Below are positions 35,378-45,403 of a DNA stretch of 64,000 bases, in pieces (within the stretch, counting starts at the first letter, position 1; each line of letters begins with the position of its first letter). The notes under the pieces were generated by a model. The model was not told the origin of the DNA. It made no database searches and saw only the letters and a program-made list of their open reading frames with translations. Source of the DNA: Tetrastigma voinierianum (taxonomy: Eukaryota; Streptophyta; Magnoliopsida; Vitales; Vitaceae); the NCBI GenBank assembly GCA_016808115.1, contig JAEQBH010005089.1, forward strand, positions 310,001 to 374,000, given 5' to 3'. The translations under genes and the position numbers were made by a program.

Positions 35378-36860
35378 AAGCCTTCTCCAATGTAATTGGC
35401 ATCTCAGCCATCAAATCTAATAAAGTTCTCTCTCTCCTTGATTAGATCTATGCTAACATGGGATCAAGGTCATTCTATCAGATTAAGGTGAGACCTCTAA
35501 AGATTAAATTGATACATCATCTAATTAATCCTTACACCATGAGTAAATTAGTGATCTATCAAATTAATCTTTTAGAGTTCATTAGTTCCATAATATTAGT
35601 CTAACATACCCCCAAGTTACTGCTCTTTACTCTCAAGAATCTCCATCTTTGCGTCACTCAGAGGGCTTCACAGGAAATCGAGTGAAAATCTGACTCTTTC
35701 TGGTATAAGCTGCAATATTCCAAAGTTGATGAATAGTACAGTATATAAATTCAGTTTTCAAACCCAAAAAATAACTGAGAAACTGAAAATTTGAATGTTC
35801 AACAATTAATCACCACCCCTAGAGGGTGTTTAATGTTCCATTACTGGATTTCAATCATCACCAATCAAACAAAAAGTAAGAAAATGAAGAAAGAAATCAA
35901 GAGACGAGTGAGAGAAAAAAAATCTAGATTTTAGCTTCAATCTTTCTACGAAACGATAATGAGAATACGAATCTACATTTATCACGGCACCAAAATCTCT
36001 TTAATAGAAATAAAAATATGTTCTAAAACTACTCTAAGATCTATTAAAAATCAAAATCTGTAGCAAAACTAAGAAAAATGGGCAGCTTAGAGAGAGAAAC
36101 CCCATGAGAGGTGTTCTCCCACCTTCCCTTTCCCCTAAAAACCAAAAAAAACAAGTATTTATAGTCCTAGGGTGAAATGGGCTTGAAAACAAGCCAAAAT
36201 ATCCATTTTTTGCCTTTTTTGGTTTTTTTCAGCGTTTTTGTCGCAACACAGTTTTTTCTGTCGCGACATAGTTTTTCTGTTGCAACATAGTTTTCTCTAT
36301 CGCGATAAAGTTTTCTCTGTTGTGACAGAGTTTCTTTTGTTGCAATAGAAAACTCTATTGCAATTGAGTTTTCTCTATCGCGATAGAGTTTCTCTATTGC
36401 AGTAGAAAACCATGTCGCGACATAGTTTTCTATGTCATGACATAGTTTCTCTGTTGCAGCAGAAAACTTTGTCGCGACATAGTTTTCTACTGTGCGACAT
36501 AAAACTTTGTCCAACTTGTCGGGGCCATAACTTCTTCATTTTAACTCGGATTTGGGAGTGTGAGGTGTCGTTGGAAAGCCCTTTGAATTTAGAATGTAAG
36601 AATAAGTAGAGTTGAACCATTTGATGCTCCAGATGATACATAAAAATTTATCTTCTCAATAACGCACTGTGAGACTTCCGGTTAACTATCTTTTTGGAAA
36701 CATTTTGCATCTTTTCTTACTAAATCACTTGCTTTCCATCAAAAATCCTGCAAAACCAAGTTTAGAGGAAATGTTATGAGTTTTACATGAATATGGATAT
36801 AAAATGCTCAAAATAGCATGTGAAATGAACTCAAAACATAGATGAGTTTTACACTCATCA
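35376..36860 (-). repeat. H 3' LTR, part 2
   Basis: Aligns with 40450-40795 and 44871-45403. Ends on the plus strand with acactcatca, the complement of TGATGAGTGT. It holds the uninterrupted site (tgcaatattcc, 35711-35721) into which G1 inserted in the sister LTR. Confidence 0.9.
36238..36512. repeat. TGTCGCGACA array in H U3
   Basis: Alternating blocks such as gtcgcgacatagttttct and ctatcgcgatagag, with decayed versions. Each block is a short inverted repeat. The sister LTR is cut within this array at 45403 by G3. Confidence 0.9.
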
Positions 36861-36899
36861 AACACCCCCAAACTTAAAGTTTTGCTTGTCCTCAAGCAA
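36861..36899 (-). other. H polypurine tract and hallmark stem
   Basis: Minus strand: stem TTGCTTGAGGACAAGCAA (36899-36882), then ctttaagtttgggggtgtt running into the LTR start. Same layout as in B (20124-20159). Confidence 0.9.
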
Positions 36900-38605
36900 A
36901 GAAAAGAATTAAGGATTAAGTCCTATTATCTTGAATATTGTCCATTCTCAAGGGTTCAATTATGATCTTCATTGACATCACAACTACTCCAAACAAAACT
37001 CAATTAACTCAAAAAAAAACTCTAACTAACAAAATAAACCAAAATGAAGATGTAAGTTAGAAAGCATCAAACAAAGTCATTATCCATAAAAAGCACTAGA
37101 AAATTTCATCCTCAAAGTTATCATGTGCAACATGTGACGTGTGACACGATAAACCAACAAAAATAAACACCCCTAAACTTTAGGATGAACATTGTCCTAA
37201 ATGTCTAGCAATGAGCAAAAGGAAGCAATAAAGTAAAAGGGCGATAGAGAGAGTTGGGAAAAGTGAACTCCCCTTTGTAGTCTCGGCCACTTTGAATAGG
37301 AACCTTGAGGATTTTCAGACCTTGACATTGGTGTACTACCCCTTTCTACACTCTTTTGCTTCTTTGGAGCCATGAAAGTGGCTTTGGCATTTTCTCAAAC
37401 ACTTGGTGTGCACCAACTTCCTTCACCTCAAATGAGTGAGTATTGATTCTTCAAAATCTCCTTCAATACATGTAAATCACTCCACAATCAACAATGATCC
37501 ACAAATAACCCAAAAACAAACAACAACGCACAAAAAAAAATTTCATTGTAACTCTTCTTTGATGCTTGGAATGATGGATGGAAAATTGAGGTTCAACAAA
37601 GGTAAGTTTGTGGTTTGATGAGTTTGAAGCTTGGAGATGGTGGAGATGGACTAGGGAGGGATGTGATTGAGGATTTGAATGGATGAGAGATGCATTTGAA
37701 AGTGGTTGAAGTTGCAATGGTTGAAGGAAGAGCATGGTCGGATATAGTGTAAAAGTAGGAAGAAGAAAGAAAAAATGGGTTTTAAGGAGTTTTGGAGCCT
37801 ATTTTCGTGGCTTGTGTATTTGGTCACGTCTGACAATTCTACTTTCGGCACCTGTTCTTCCTCCAACTTGTTATACTCATATCTTCTTCATTTTAGCTCG
37901 AAATTGGATGTGTAAGGACTCGTTGGAAAGATCTTTCAATGTAGAATGTGCTCATGGGCTGATGTGAACCATTTGGAGCCTTAATCAATACAGAAAAATC
38001 AGAATTTCCAATGTTGTCTAGTGTGATGATTTCTTGACTCCTTATGTTCTCCTTGCTTTTTCTCTTGCCCATATCACTTGCTATCCTTCATAAGTCCTTC
38101 ATGCTTATATATTCTCTCAAAATTCCTCCAATAGCAACCCTTAATGCTTTCATTCATGCTTAAACTCACCTTTTGTCTTCAATTCTTCTCAAGCATGATC
38201 ATGAACCTTCCAAATTTATATTTCAGGTCAATTTGATTCATTTCATCTCTAAAACATCAAATTTGCTCAACATCTCGACTCCATCATTTTCACACTTTAA
38301 GCACTATAAGTACATCAACCACTTTCCAACTCCTTGCCTTTGCTCTTACCGACTAGTCATGACAACATGTTGAGCTTCAAACCTACTTTATTACGAAAAC
38401 ATTAACAAAGTTAAAACAACACTTTCAAATTTTCATCCACGTGGTAAAAAAAAAAAAAACGACAACAAATAAAATAACTAAAAAAATAGAAAAATAAAGA
38501 TAGTGGATAGAATCCTTATTACTTAGCAGGTTTGCCTCCCAAGAAGCTGCTCCATTTTAGAGTCCAGCTAGACTCATTGGAAAGTACTAGTGCTTTCATT
38601 GACGA
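36900..38605 (-). other. H internal region, no recognised gene
   Basis: Contains an internal PPT-like motif (37160-37200, minus: ggacaatgttcatcc, aaagtttaggggtg). A block at 37850-37980 resembles 36515-36640 in the LTR (cttcattttaactcgg-type, then cgttggaaag). A His/Ser-rich minus frame at 37463-37735 has no family pattern, and I do not call it a gene. Confidence 0.5.
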
Positions 38606-39166
38606 TCATCCATCTTGAATGACCTTTCTTTTCTTAACCATTGGCTGGATGATTTCTTCCAGATTTTGAAGAGGGGAAAGAAACTCATAATCCCCTTTAA
38701 TTATGGCTGGTGGTTCAGCCACAATTTCTTCAAAACAATCCCCTTTAGGTGATGCAGATGCAAACACATGTATGCTTAAGGGGGATTGTTCAAACATGTG
38801 CCCTTTTGATGAAAGCAAGCTGCAGAATTTTCTACACATTGTTCTTTCTTGCTCCATCAAAGGTAATGGTTGGTGAAGATTGAACTTTGATTTCTCCTCA
38901 CCCACAAGCAAGGTGAGTTCCCCCTTGTTGATGTCAATCCATGCTTGGCTTGAGGAAAGAAGTGGTCTTCTTAATATCTTCAAATTTTTTAGATCCCATT
39001 TAATGCTCCAAGCCACAAAATCTATGGGGAAGGTAAATGTGTCAATCTTGACCAAGACATTTTCAATAGCCATCACTTGACTTTCTTCTTCAAATTTCAA
39101 TTTATCCACTAATGACTTTTCATTCTCTAAGTTGTTTAAGTGCCTTTTTCTCAATTTCCAGCTCAT
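38606..39166 (-). pseudogene. H protease-like remnant
   Basis: A minus frame of 186 codons, open but diverged. Residues around 30-110 follow the second half of the family protease: AIENVLVKIDTFTFPIDFVA, then ILRRPLLSSSQAWIDINKGE and LTLLVGEE. RRPLL replaces GRPFL. The active-site DLGA half is absent, so the product could not be a protease. The C-terminal half (KGDCFEEIVAEPP, PMVKKRKVIQDG) resembles the acidic protease-RT linker. The frame could be retained by chance. Confidence 0.6.
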
Positions 39167-39799
39167 TTACTTCTTCACACAAATTTCGGGATGTAATTTA
39201 CGCACACTCTCGGGTATCTATGCATTCATTGGGATTTAGGAAAGTGTTACTAGGAGATGTCTTAGAGAATTTTTCCTTGAATGCTTGGACCAAGTGTCCT
39301 GTTCTCGTTTTCAATCTAACACTAGTGTTGACTTGGAAGGCATGAAAATCTGGAAATTTACGCTCGTGAAGATTACTCATCTTCTTGTTCCTTCCATGTA
39401 GATAAAAAATCTGCTCCTTAACGAGGGAGACAACTCTTCTTCCTCTGAAAGAGTGGGGTTGAACTCTCTTGATAAGGCAATACTCCTTGTTCCATGAGTG
39501 AGTGTTGTGAATTCTTGAGTCCCGAATGATGAAGAAGTAAGTCAATTTTGGCTTCTATGGGGCAAATCTATCTTCGTGAATGTTCCCCCATATGTACCAA
39601 CAAATAGGAAGAAAAACAAAAAAGAAAGAAAATAAAGTACAAAATAGTGTAAAAAAATTAACCTAGAAACAAATCCAAAATAAAAGATAAAAATAAAAAT
39701 AAAGTGCGTAAATTAGCAAATTGCAGTTCTTAGAAAGTGTCAGCTTCGATGAGAGAAAGTGAAGGCAAGCGCAATCCTGTATGGCTGTAAAAACTTTGT
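39167..39799 (-). other. H leader-side region and decayed PBS
   Basis: A minus frame at 39198-39545 (115 codons) has no domain I recognise. The stretch 39765-39799 reads acaaagttttta followed by cagccatacaggattg on the minus strand, the place and layout of the PBS, but badly decayed. Confidence 0.45.
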
Positions 39800-40795
39800 T
39801 GACAATTTATGTATATATTAAAATATGGCCAAGGGAGTGTATGTGGTAAATACTAAAAAACTAATTTGAAACAAAAGTAAGCGTACTCAAAAACTGAAAT
39901 GAAAAGTATTACCAACACTCAATCCCTTTCCACGAGTGCATGGGTCATACAAGTAATAAAGTGGACTCTAGGAGTCCGGATATCATACCCACGAGGATTA
40001 GATGTCCTCTCTAATTGGAATTTGATCACCCCAATTACAAGGGTTCTTCACTATTTAGGCGAATAAGTAGGATGTGAAATAAAATCAATTTAATTGAAAC
40101 CAAAAACTGATTTAAAACTAATCCTAAAATCTACCAAATAAAAGCATTTACTTAATTCTAAAAGGTATGAAGAGAGGCACTAGGGATGAGGATAATTATT
40201 TACAAAACAGTTTGCATTTACTTGAAAGCACAACATTTGTGAGTTGAATGTTGGATTTGTCCAAGAGCAATGTAGTATAGCTTGGATTCTCTTTCATTTC
40301 ACTAGTGAGATCCATGTTCCTTTTAGGACATGAGTCCAATTAGTTACTTGTAAAATCTGACCCTCTTTAAGATTTGATTGTTTTTCTTTTCCAATACTTC
40401 ACAACCATTTCTTAGGACTGAAGAATTCTTGCCCCATAGATAGGATTATGCAAGCCTTCTCCAATCTAATTGGTATCTCAGCCATCAAATCTAATAAAGC
40501 TCTCTCTTTCCTTGATTAGATCTATGCTAACACGGGATCAAGGTCATTCTATCAGATTAAGGTGAGACCTCTAAAGATTAAATTGATACATCATCTAATT
40601 AATCCTCACACCATGAGTAAATTAGTGATCCATCAAAGTAATCTCTTAAAGTTCATTATTTCCATAATATTAGTCTGACATACCCCCAATTTACTGCTCT
40701 TTACTCTCAGGAATCTCCATTTTTGTGTCACTCAGAGGGTCTCCTGGAAATCATAGCAAAGATATAGCTCTTTTCTGGGTATAAGCTACTAATAT
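39800..40795 (-). repeat. H 5' LTR, part 1
   Basis: Pairs with 25511-26151 and 35376-35718 without the E'' interruption: gataggattat is followed directly by gcaagcc at 40450. Ends at aatat (40791-40795), the G1 target site. Confidence 0.9.
40791..40795. other. Target-site duplication of G1, left copy (AATAT)
   Basis: Repeated at 44866-44870 directly after the LTR end. Confidence 0.9.
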
Positions 40796-41240
40796 TGTAA
40801 CACCCCGAAATATACCCTAGTCGTTTTCAACGTGTTTAGGGTATTTTGTAGGCATAAATTAAATTTTTCGTAAATTAAATGCGAAACATGGAAATAGAGA
40901 AAACCCGAAAATTGTATAAGACATAAGAACAAAATTGTTATTTGTTAAAAAGGGGCATAAAGTCATGAGTTGATAAGATTAGAGGCCAAAGTGGAAATAA
41001 AATAAAGTATAGTCCAATTAATGGAATGAGGGAGGACTAAAAGGTAAATAAAATAAACTTTAACTATAAAGGAGGAGACCAAAAATACTCATTTTTGGTC
41101 TCAAATAAAACATACGGGTTAGAAGAGGAAGAGGAAGAAGGAGAAGAAGAAGAAAAAGAAGAAGAAGAGGAAGAAGGAGGAGCAAAGCAAAGGTATGGAA
41201 TAGTATGGACTAGTATGGAATTTGAGTATGAAATTGTATG

Positions 41241-41245
41241 GAAAT
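41241..41245. other. Target-site duplication of G2, left copy (GAAAT)
   Basis: Repeated at 43210-43214. Confidence 0.9.
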
Positions 41246-43209
41246 TGTAACACCCCAAACATTTATTTAAATAATTTTTTTTTATGGAATATAAGTTTTA
41301 GGTGTTTTAAGGTCCATCATGAAATTATAATAATTTTTAGGAATTATTTCTCAATTAAATGGAATTTTAGGAAAATATATCCAGTGAGTCAAATTACGAA
41401 GCGAGTTGGCCAAGGAAATAGAATTTTTAAAAATACCCAATGAATGAAATAAATTATGGGAATTTTTCTGAAGCAAAGTAAGGTCCAAATATATGTATAG
41501 GTATAAGTTACAGAAAATAATAATGATAATTGAAATAGTAATTAATTAATTACTTTAATGAAAAGACGCTATGAAAATAATAATGGTAATTCAATTAATA
41601 ATTAATTAATTAATTTAATGAAAGAGGGGTAAAAGAGTAATTTTACTAATAGATACCTAGTATAAATTGGAATAAGAAGGAAATCTTTTCTATATTCTTC
41701 TTTGGAGTTTCTCTCTGGTACGGTAAATTCCGGATGACGTACGACTTTCGGATCTAAGGTTTGAAGAACAAATTTCTCTAGGAGAAATATTTCATTGAGT
41801 GAGAAGTGCCGGTTATCTTTCAAAGCTTTTTAGGTACTCTTTTGAGCAAACGAAGTTTGAGAGGCTCACACGTTCGAGTGAATAGCCCTAGCTGAGCCTG
41901 GACTAATAGGGAGGTGGTGGTAATTTATATGTCGTACCCAAGCGCCGAAATGTATAGCGGTGTTTCATTGTTTGACTTGATCGTAGTAAATTGACTATAA
42001 TTAAGACCCTTATTCTTGAGCATTCATTGAATTGATTTTGTCATATACCACAGTCCGTGTCCCGATGAATGTCATCTTTGAGAGCACGGTCGGCTAACTC
42101 TTGTGTATTTGGTGTTATCTCTTGTTGCATCTTTGAGCACGGTCGGGGTATAACTTATGTCGTTAATGTCGTGATGGTATGAATGCGGGAAAACCTGGCC
42201 CCGATGGGGAGGTCATCAGGCTATGTGCACATGGTACCCTCTAGTGCGGGCAAAGCCAGTGCCTTCCTAGAGAGGTGGTAAAACTCTAGGCGTAGAACCC
42301 GGCCCGTTCTACGGATCTTTGGTTGGAATGTACGGATTCCAGTATAAAGGTAAAAAGGAATGTATGGATTCCAGTATAAAGGTAAAAAGGAATGTACGGA
42401 TTCCAGTATAAAGGTAAAAAGGAATGTACGGATTCCAGTATAAAGCTAAAAAGGAATGTACGGATTCCAATATAAAGGTAAAAAGGAATGTATGGATTCC
42501 TGAATGGTAAACTATATTTCTGTGTTTCAAACCTCTAAAACTCATTTGATATTGTTGTTCATATTGCCGTTAGTTGTTGCATAACCTATGTACGGTGATT
42601 GATTGATTGAGCATAACCGTCCTTGTGTGCTGGTCTTGAATACCTAGCCTCACAAGTATGGTAATATATTTTTACTCACAGAGTTATCTCACCAACGTTG
42701 ATTTCCTCGCTTTTCGGGGTGGGACGGAGAAAGGAGAATCAGGCATTCTTGACCATTAGTTCTTTTTGGAAACATGTAAAGGATTATTATTTTGTTTGTT
42801 GGTGAATGAGGTCTAAGTTTCAGAAGGCTCCATGGTGAATTAACTTGGTTATTAGGTTAATTATTTGGTTGAATCGATAAATTTTAGATAGTTGAGTTGG
42901 ATAAATTTTGCTTTTGATGAAACCTTATTGATATTACAGTGAGACCGTTGAGGTCGTTTTTGTTAGTGGATGACCGGAGGTCTATTTGTTATGTTATTTG
43001 AGATAATATCATGATATGAGATTTGAGTTAATTATTAGTAGATTTTAGATTGATATTGCGAATACTTGAGTTTAATAGGTAGTTATAAAAGCGAATAGGT
43101 CTTTAAATTTTCGGTGTATTATGGGACTTAGGCTTGCTACGGGTTTTGGTGGCCTTAAGCCTACCCATTCCCTAGCGCCGGTCACAGCCTATAAAAGTGG
43201 GATGTGACA
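41246..43209 (+). mobile_element. G2: solo LTR nested in G1
   Basis: 1,964 bp, starts TGTAACACCCCAAAC and ends agtgggatgtgaca, with GAAAT on both sides. It differs from G1 over most of its length and belongs to another subfamily. No internal sequence. Contains a 32-bp tandem repeat (42325-42502). Inside G1, so it is the younger insertion. Confidence 0.95.
42325..42502. repeat. 32-bp tandem repeat, five full copies and a partial sixth
   Basis: Units start at 42325, 42357, 42389, 42421, 42453 and 42485. Each begins with ggaatgtacggattcc, an inverted repeat (GGAAT/ATTCC). The unit length is not a multiple of three, so the long minus frame across it is an artefact. Confidence 0.95.
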
Positions 43210-43214
43210 GAAAT
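43210..43214. other. Target-site duplication of G2, right copy (GAAAT)
   Basis: Identical to 41241-41245; G1 sequence continues from here. Confidence 0.9.
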
Positions 43215-43599
43215 TCTAAAGTTTTGTATGGATTCTAGTATGATTTTGTACAAAAACTACTTGGGTATGGATTGCTAGGGTTTTCTTTGGACATTAGTTT
43301 GGTTCCCTTTCTAGGGTTTTGTTAGGAATACATCCTAACTCTAGATTTAAGGGAAGTTGGGTTGAAAATCCTTAGTTGATATCAATTAGATATGGAATCC
43401 TTCATAAGTGTATGGTTTTGTAAAGTTTGGAGAACTTTGGTATGAATCATTGAATTCTTTGGCTAATTAAAAGTGTTTGTGGAGTTGTTTGGAGGGATTC
43501 CATGTTAGTTTTTTATGAAGGATGGAATATAAGAGAATTATGGAAGAAAAGTGCATGAAAAATGGTGAATTCTACCATTTCTGGGCAGAATTGCACCTT

Positions 43600-43697
43600 G
43601 GTACCGATACCAAACAGAGGTGGTACCAGTACCACTTATGCAGAAGCAAACTGGTACCAATACCACTTTCTAGAATCGGTTCGGTACCGGTACCACT
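43600..43697. repeat. GGTACC-type palindrome cluster in G1
   Basis: ggtaccgatacc, ggtaccagtacc, ggtaccaatacc and ggtaccggtacc within 100 bases. G3 has the same cluster at 46136-46220 (ggtactagtacc, ataccggtacc). Confidence 0.85.
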
Positions 43698-44865
43698 AGT
43701 TCCTGCAACCCCGGTTTTTGATATTTTTGCATAGTTAAGATATAATTCACATACCGGGAGTATTAGAACTCTAATAAATGATTAACAGTGGCTAAGATAA
43801 GAAAGAAGTAAGTGAAAAATGTACCGTACCTCGCCGCCTCGGCAAAGCAAGTTCGATGCGAGCAAACTTCATGCCCTATAATAAGCTAGGAAGTTTCAGA
43901 ATACATATAATCGTAGGAATGCCTAAGACCAGGTATTAAATGAGACGACACTTCTGTGCAGTGGGCGAGGCACGTCGATTAGTGCTTGGCGGCTTTCCTG
44001 CTTGAAAGTCTTTACGGCACTTACGTACGTGGGCGAGGCACGTACATTTTAATGCCCGGTACTCACGATTAGTGCTACGGCACTCTTGTTCGATCTTGAC
44101 ACTCACGCTGACACTCTGGTACTTCGATGTCACGGTATCTTCAAGTACTTATTATCTTGTGTCATCACTCATTTGTGTACTAGTGCAGGTATTCCCATAG
44201 TTATATGATAACTGCTTTGAATGAGGAATACGAGAGTAAACAGAATATGTGTCGTTCGATGCATTAGTACCTCGGAGTACTTCGAATAAGAATAAGCTCT
44301 GTAATCCTACGGGAGATTGGAACAAGCATAAAGTTGCTATAAGTACAAGTATGAGTCATATGGGAGATCCGAATAAGCATAAGTCTGTTAGAAGCATATG
44401 TAATTATATAAGTTCCTTATATGAATGCATGCAAATTCTGATATTTATTATTGTTATACGCTTACTATAACTGTGTATATGCATATTACCTATGTTTCCC
44501 TCTAAGCGTAAAGCTTAGCCGCGGGTTACAATCGTGCAAGAATTATGAGAAGAAGAGAGACAGTGATCTTCAGCGTTTAGCTAGGCCAACTTTTCTAATG
44601 AGTTCATCATGCCAGGTTCCGCTACGATCATGTAAAATGATGTATAGTTTTGGATATGTAAATGGGACTCATAACTGTATGTATATGACACGGTAACCAC
44701 CACTACGGTGGTAGTTTTATTTTGTATTTTTGTATATGATATGTTGATACAGTTATAGAGCTTGGACATACGGCGTCACGATCGCGAACAAGAGAGTCCC
44801 GGTATATAGTCTCGCCTTGGGCAGGTTCGGGTCGCCATTGGTCGGTTAGGGAATCGGGAATGACA

Positions 44866-44870
44866 AATAT
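44866..44870. other. Target-site duplication of G1, right copy (AATAT)
   Basis: Identical to 40791-40795; the H LTR continues after it. Confidence 0.9.
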
Positions 44871-45403
44871 TCAAACGATTTAATTATATGAACAAGTACC
44901 AATTATATAGAATTCATTTTCAAGCTAAAAAATAACCAGCGCAAATTTGAATGTTCCACAATTAATCCCCACCTACAGAGGGTGTTTAATGTTCCATTCT
45001 TTGATTGATGTACTCGTAAGCAAAAGGAAGAAAATGAAGAAAGAAATCAAGAGACAAGGGGTGAGAGAAAAGTCTCCTGCTGCTTCAATCTTTCTCAAGC
45101 AGTAATGAAATCTGAATCTACAGTTATATTTGAAATCTCTTCAATAGAAATAAAAATATGCTCTAAAACACTACTTTAAGATTCTTCAAAATCAAAATCT
45201 GTAGTAAAACTAAAAAAAGGCAGTTTAGAGGAAAGCACAGAATTGTTCTCCCACCTTCCCGTTCTCCTAAAAACCTAAAAAACGAGTATTTATAGTCCTA
45301 GGGTGAAATGGGCTTGAAAACAAGCCAAAATATCCCTTTTCGGCCTTTTGTGCCGGCTTTACCTCGCAGTTTTCTGTCACGACATAGTTTCTATGACATA
45401 GTT
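44871..45403 (-). repeat. H 5' LTR, part 2
   Basis: Pairs with 35719-36285: gtttaatgttccatt, gaaatcaagagac, tatttatagtcctagggtga. Cut in the GTCGCGAC array by the start of G3. Confidence 0.9.

Larger units (their letters stand above)
40796..44865 (+). mobile_element. G1: solo LTR of a TGTAACACCCC-type Ty3/Gypsy element
   Basis: Starts TGTAACACCCCGAAATATAC and ends gggaatgaca. Flanked by AATAT on both sides with no internal region, PBS or PPT, so it is a solo LTR left by LTR-LTR recombination. About 2.1 kb once G2 and its duplicated GAAAT are removed. The TGTAACACCCC start is common in plant chromovirus (for example Tekay-type) LTRs; that lineage call is inference. A purine-rich GAAGAA stretch lies at 41120-41185. 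Confidence 0.9.
25511..45403 (-). mobile_element. Element H: Athila-like, short-bodied and coding-poor
   Basis: 3' LTR at 25511-26151 plus 35376-36860 (split by E''), internal region 36861-39799, 5' LTR from 39800, split by G1 and cut off at 45403 by G3. The internal region is only 2.9 kb. It keeps one protease-like piece and no gag core, RT or integrase that I can recognise, so H is non-autonomous. Its far right end is missing. Confidence 0.8.

Noticed and set aside
37463..37735. His/Ser-rich minus frame in H
   Set aside because: Low-complexity composition and no match to gag, protease or ORF2 patterns; kept as noncoding.
41120..41185. GAAGAA-rich stretch that could encode a Glu/Lys- or Ser-rich protein
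   Set aside because: Simple repeat within solo LTR G1; open frames follow from the repeat.
42309..42545. Minus frame with repeated FLFTFILES-like pattern
   Set aside because: It only reads through the 32-bp tandem repeat; the unit is not a multiple of three and all frames are open by repetition. No gene.
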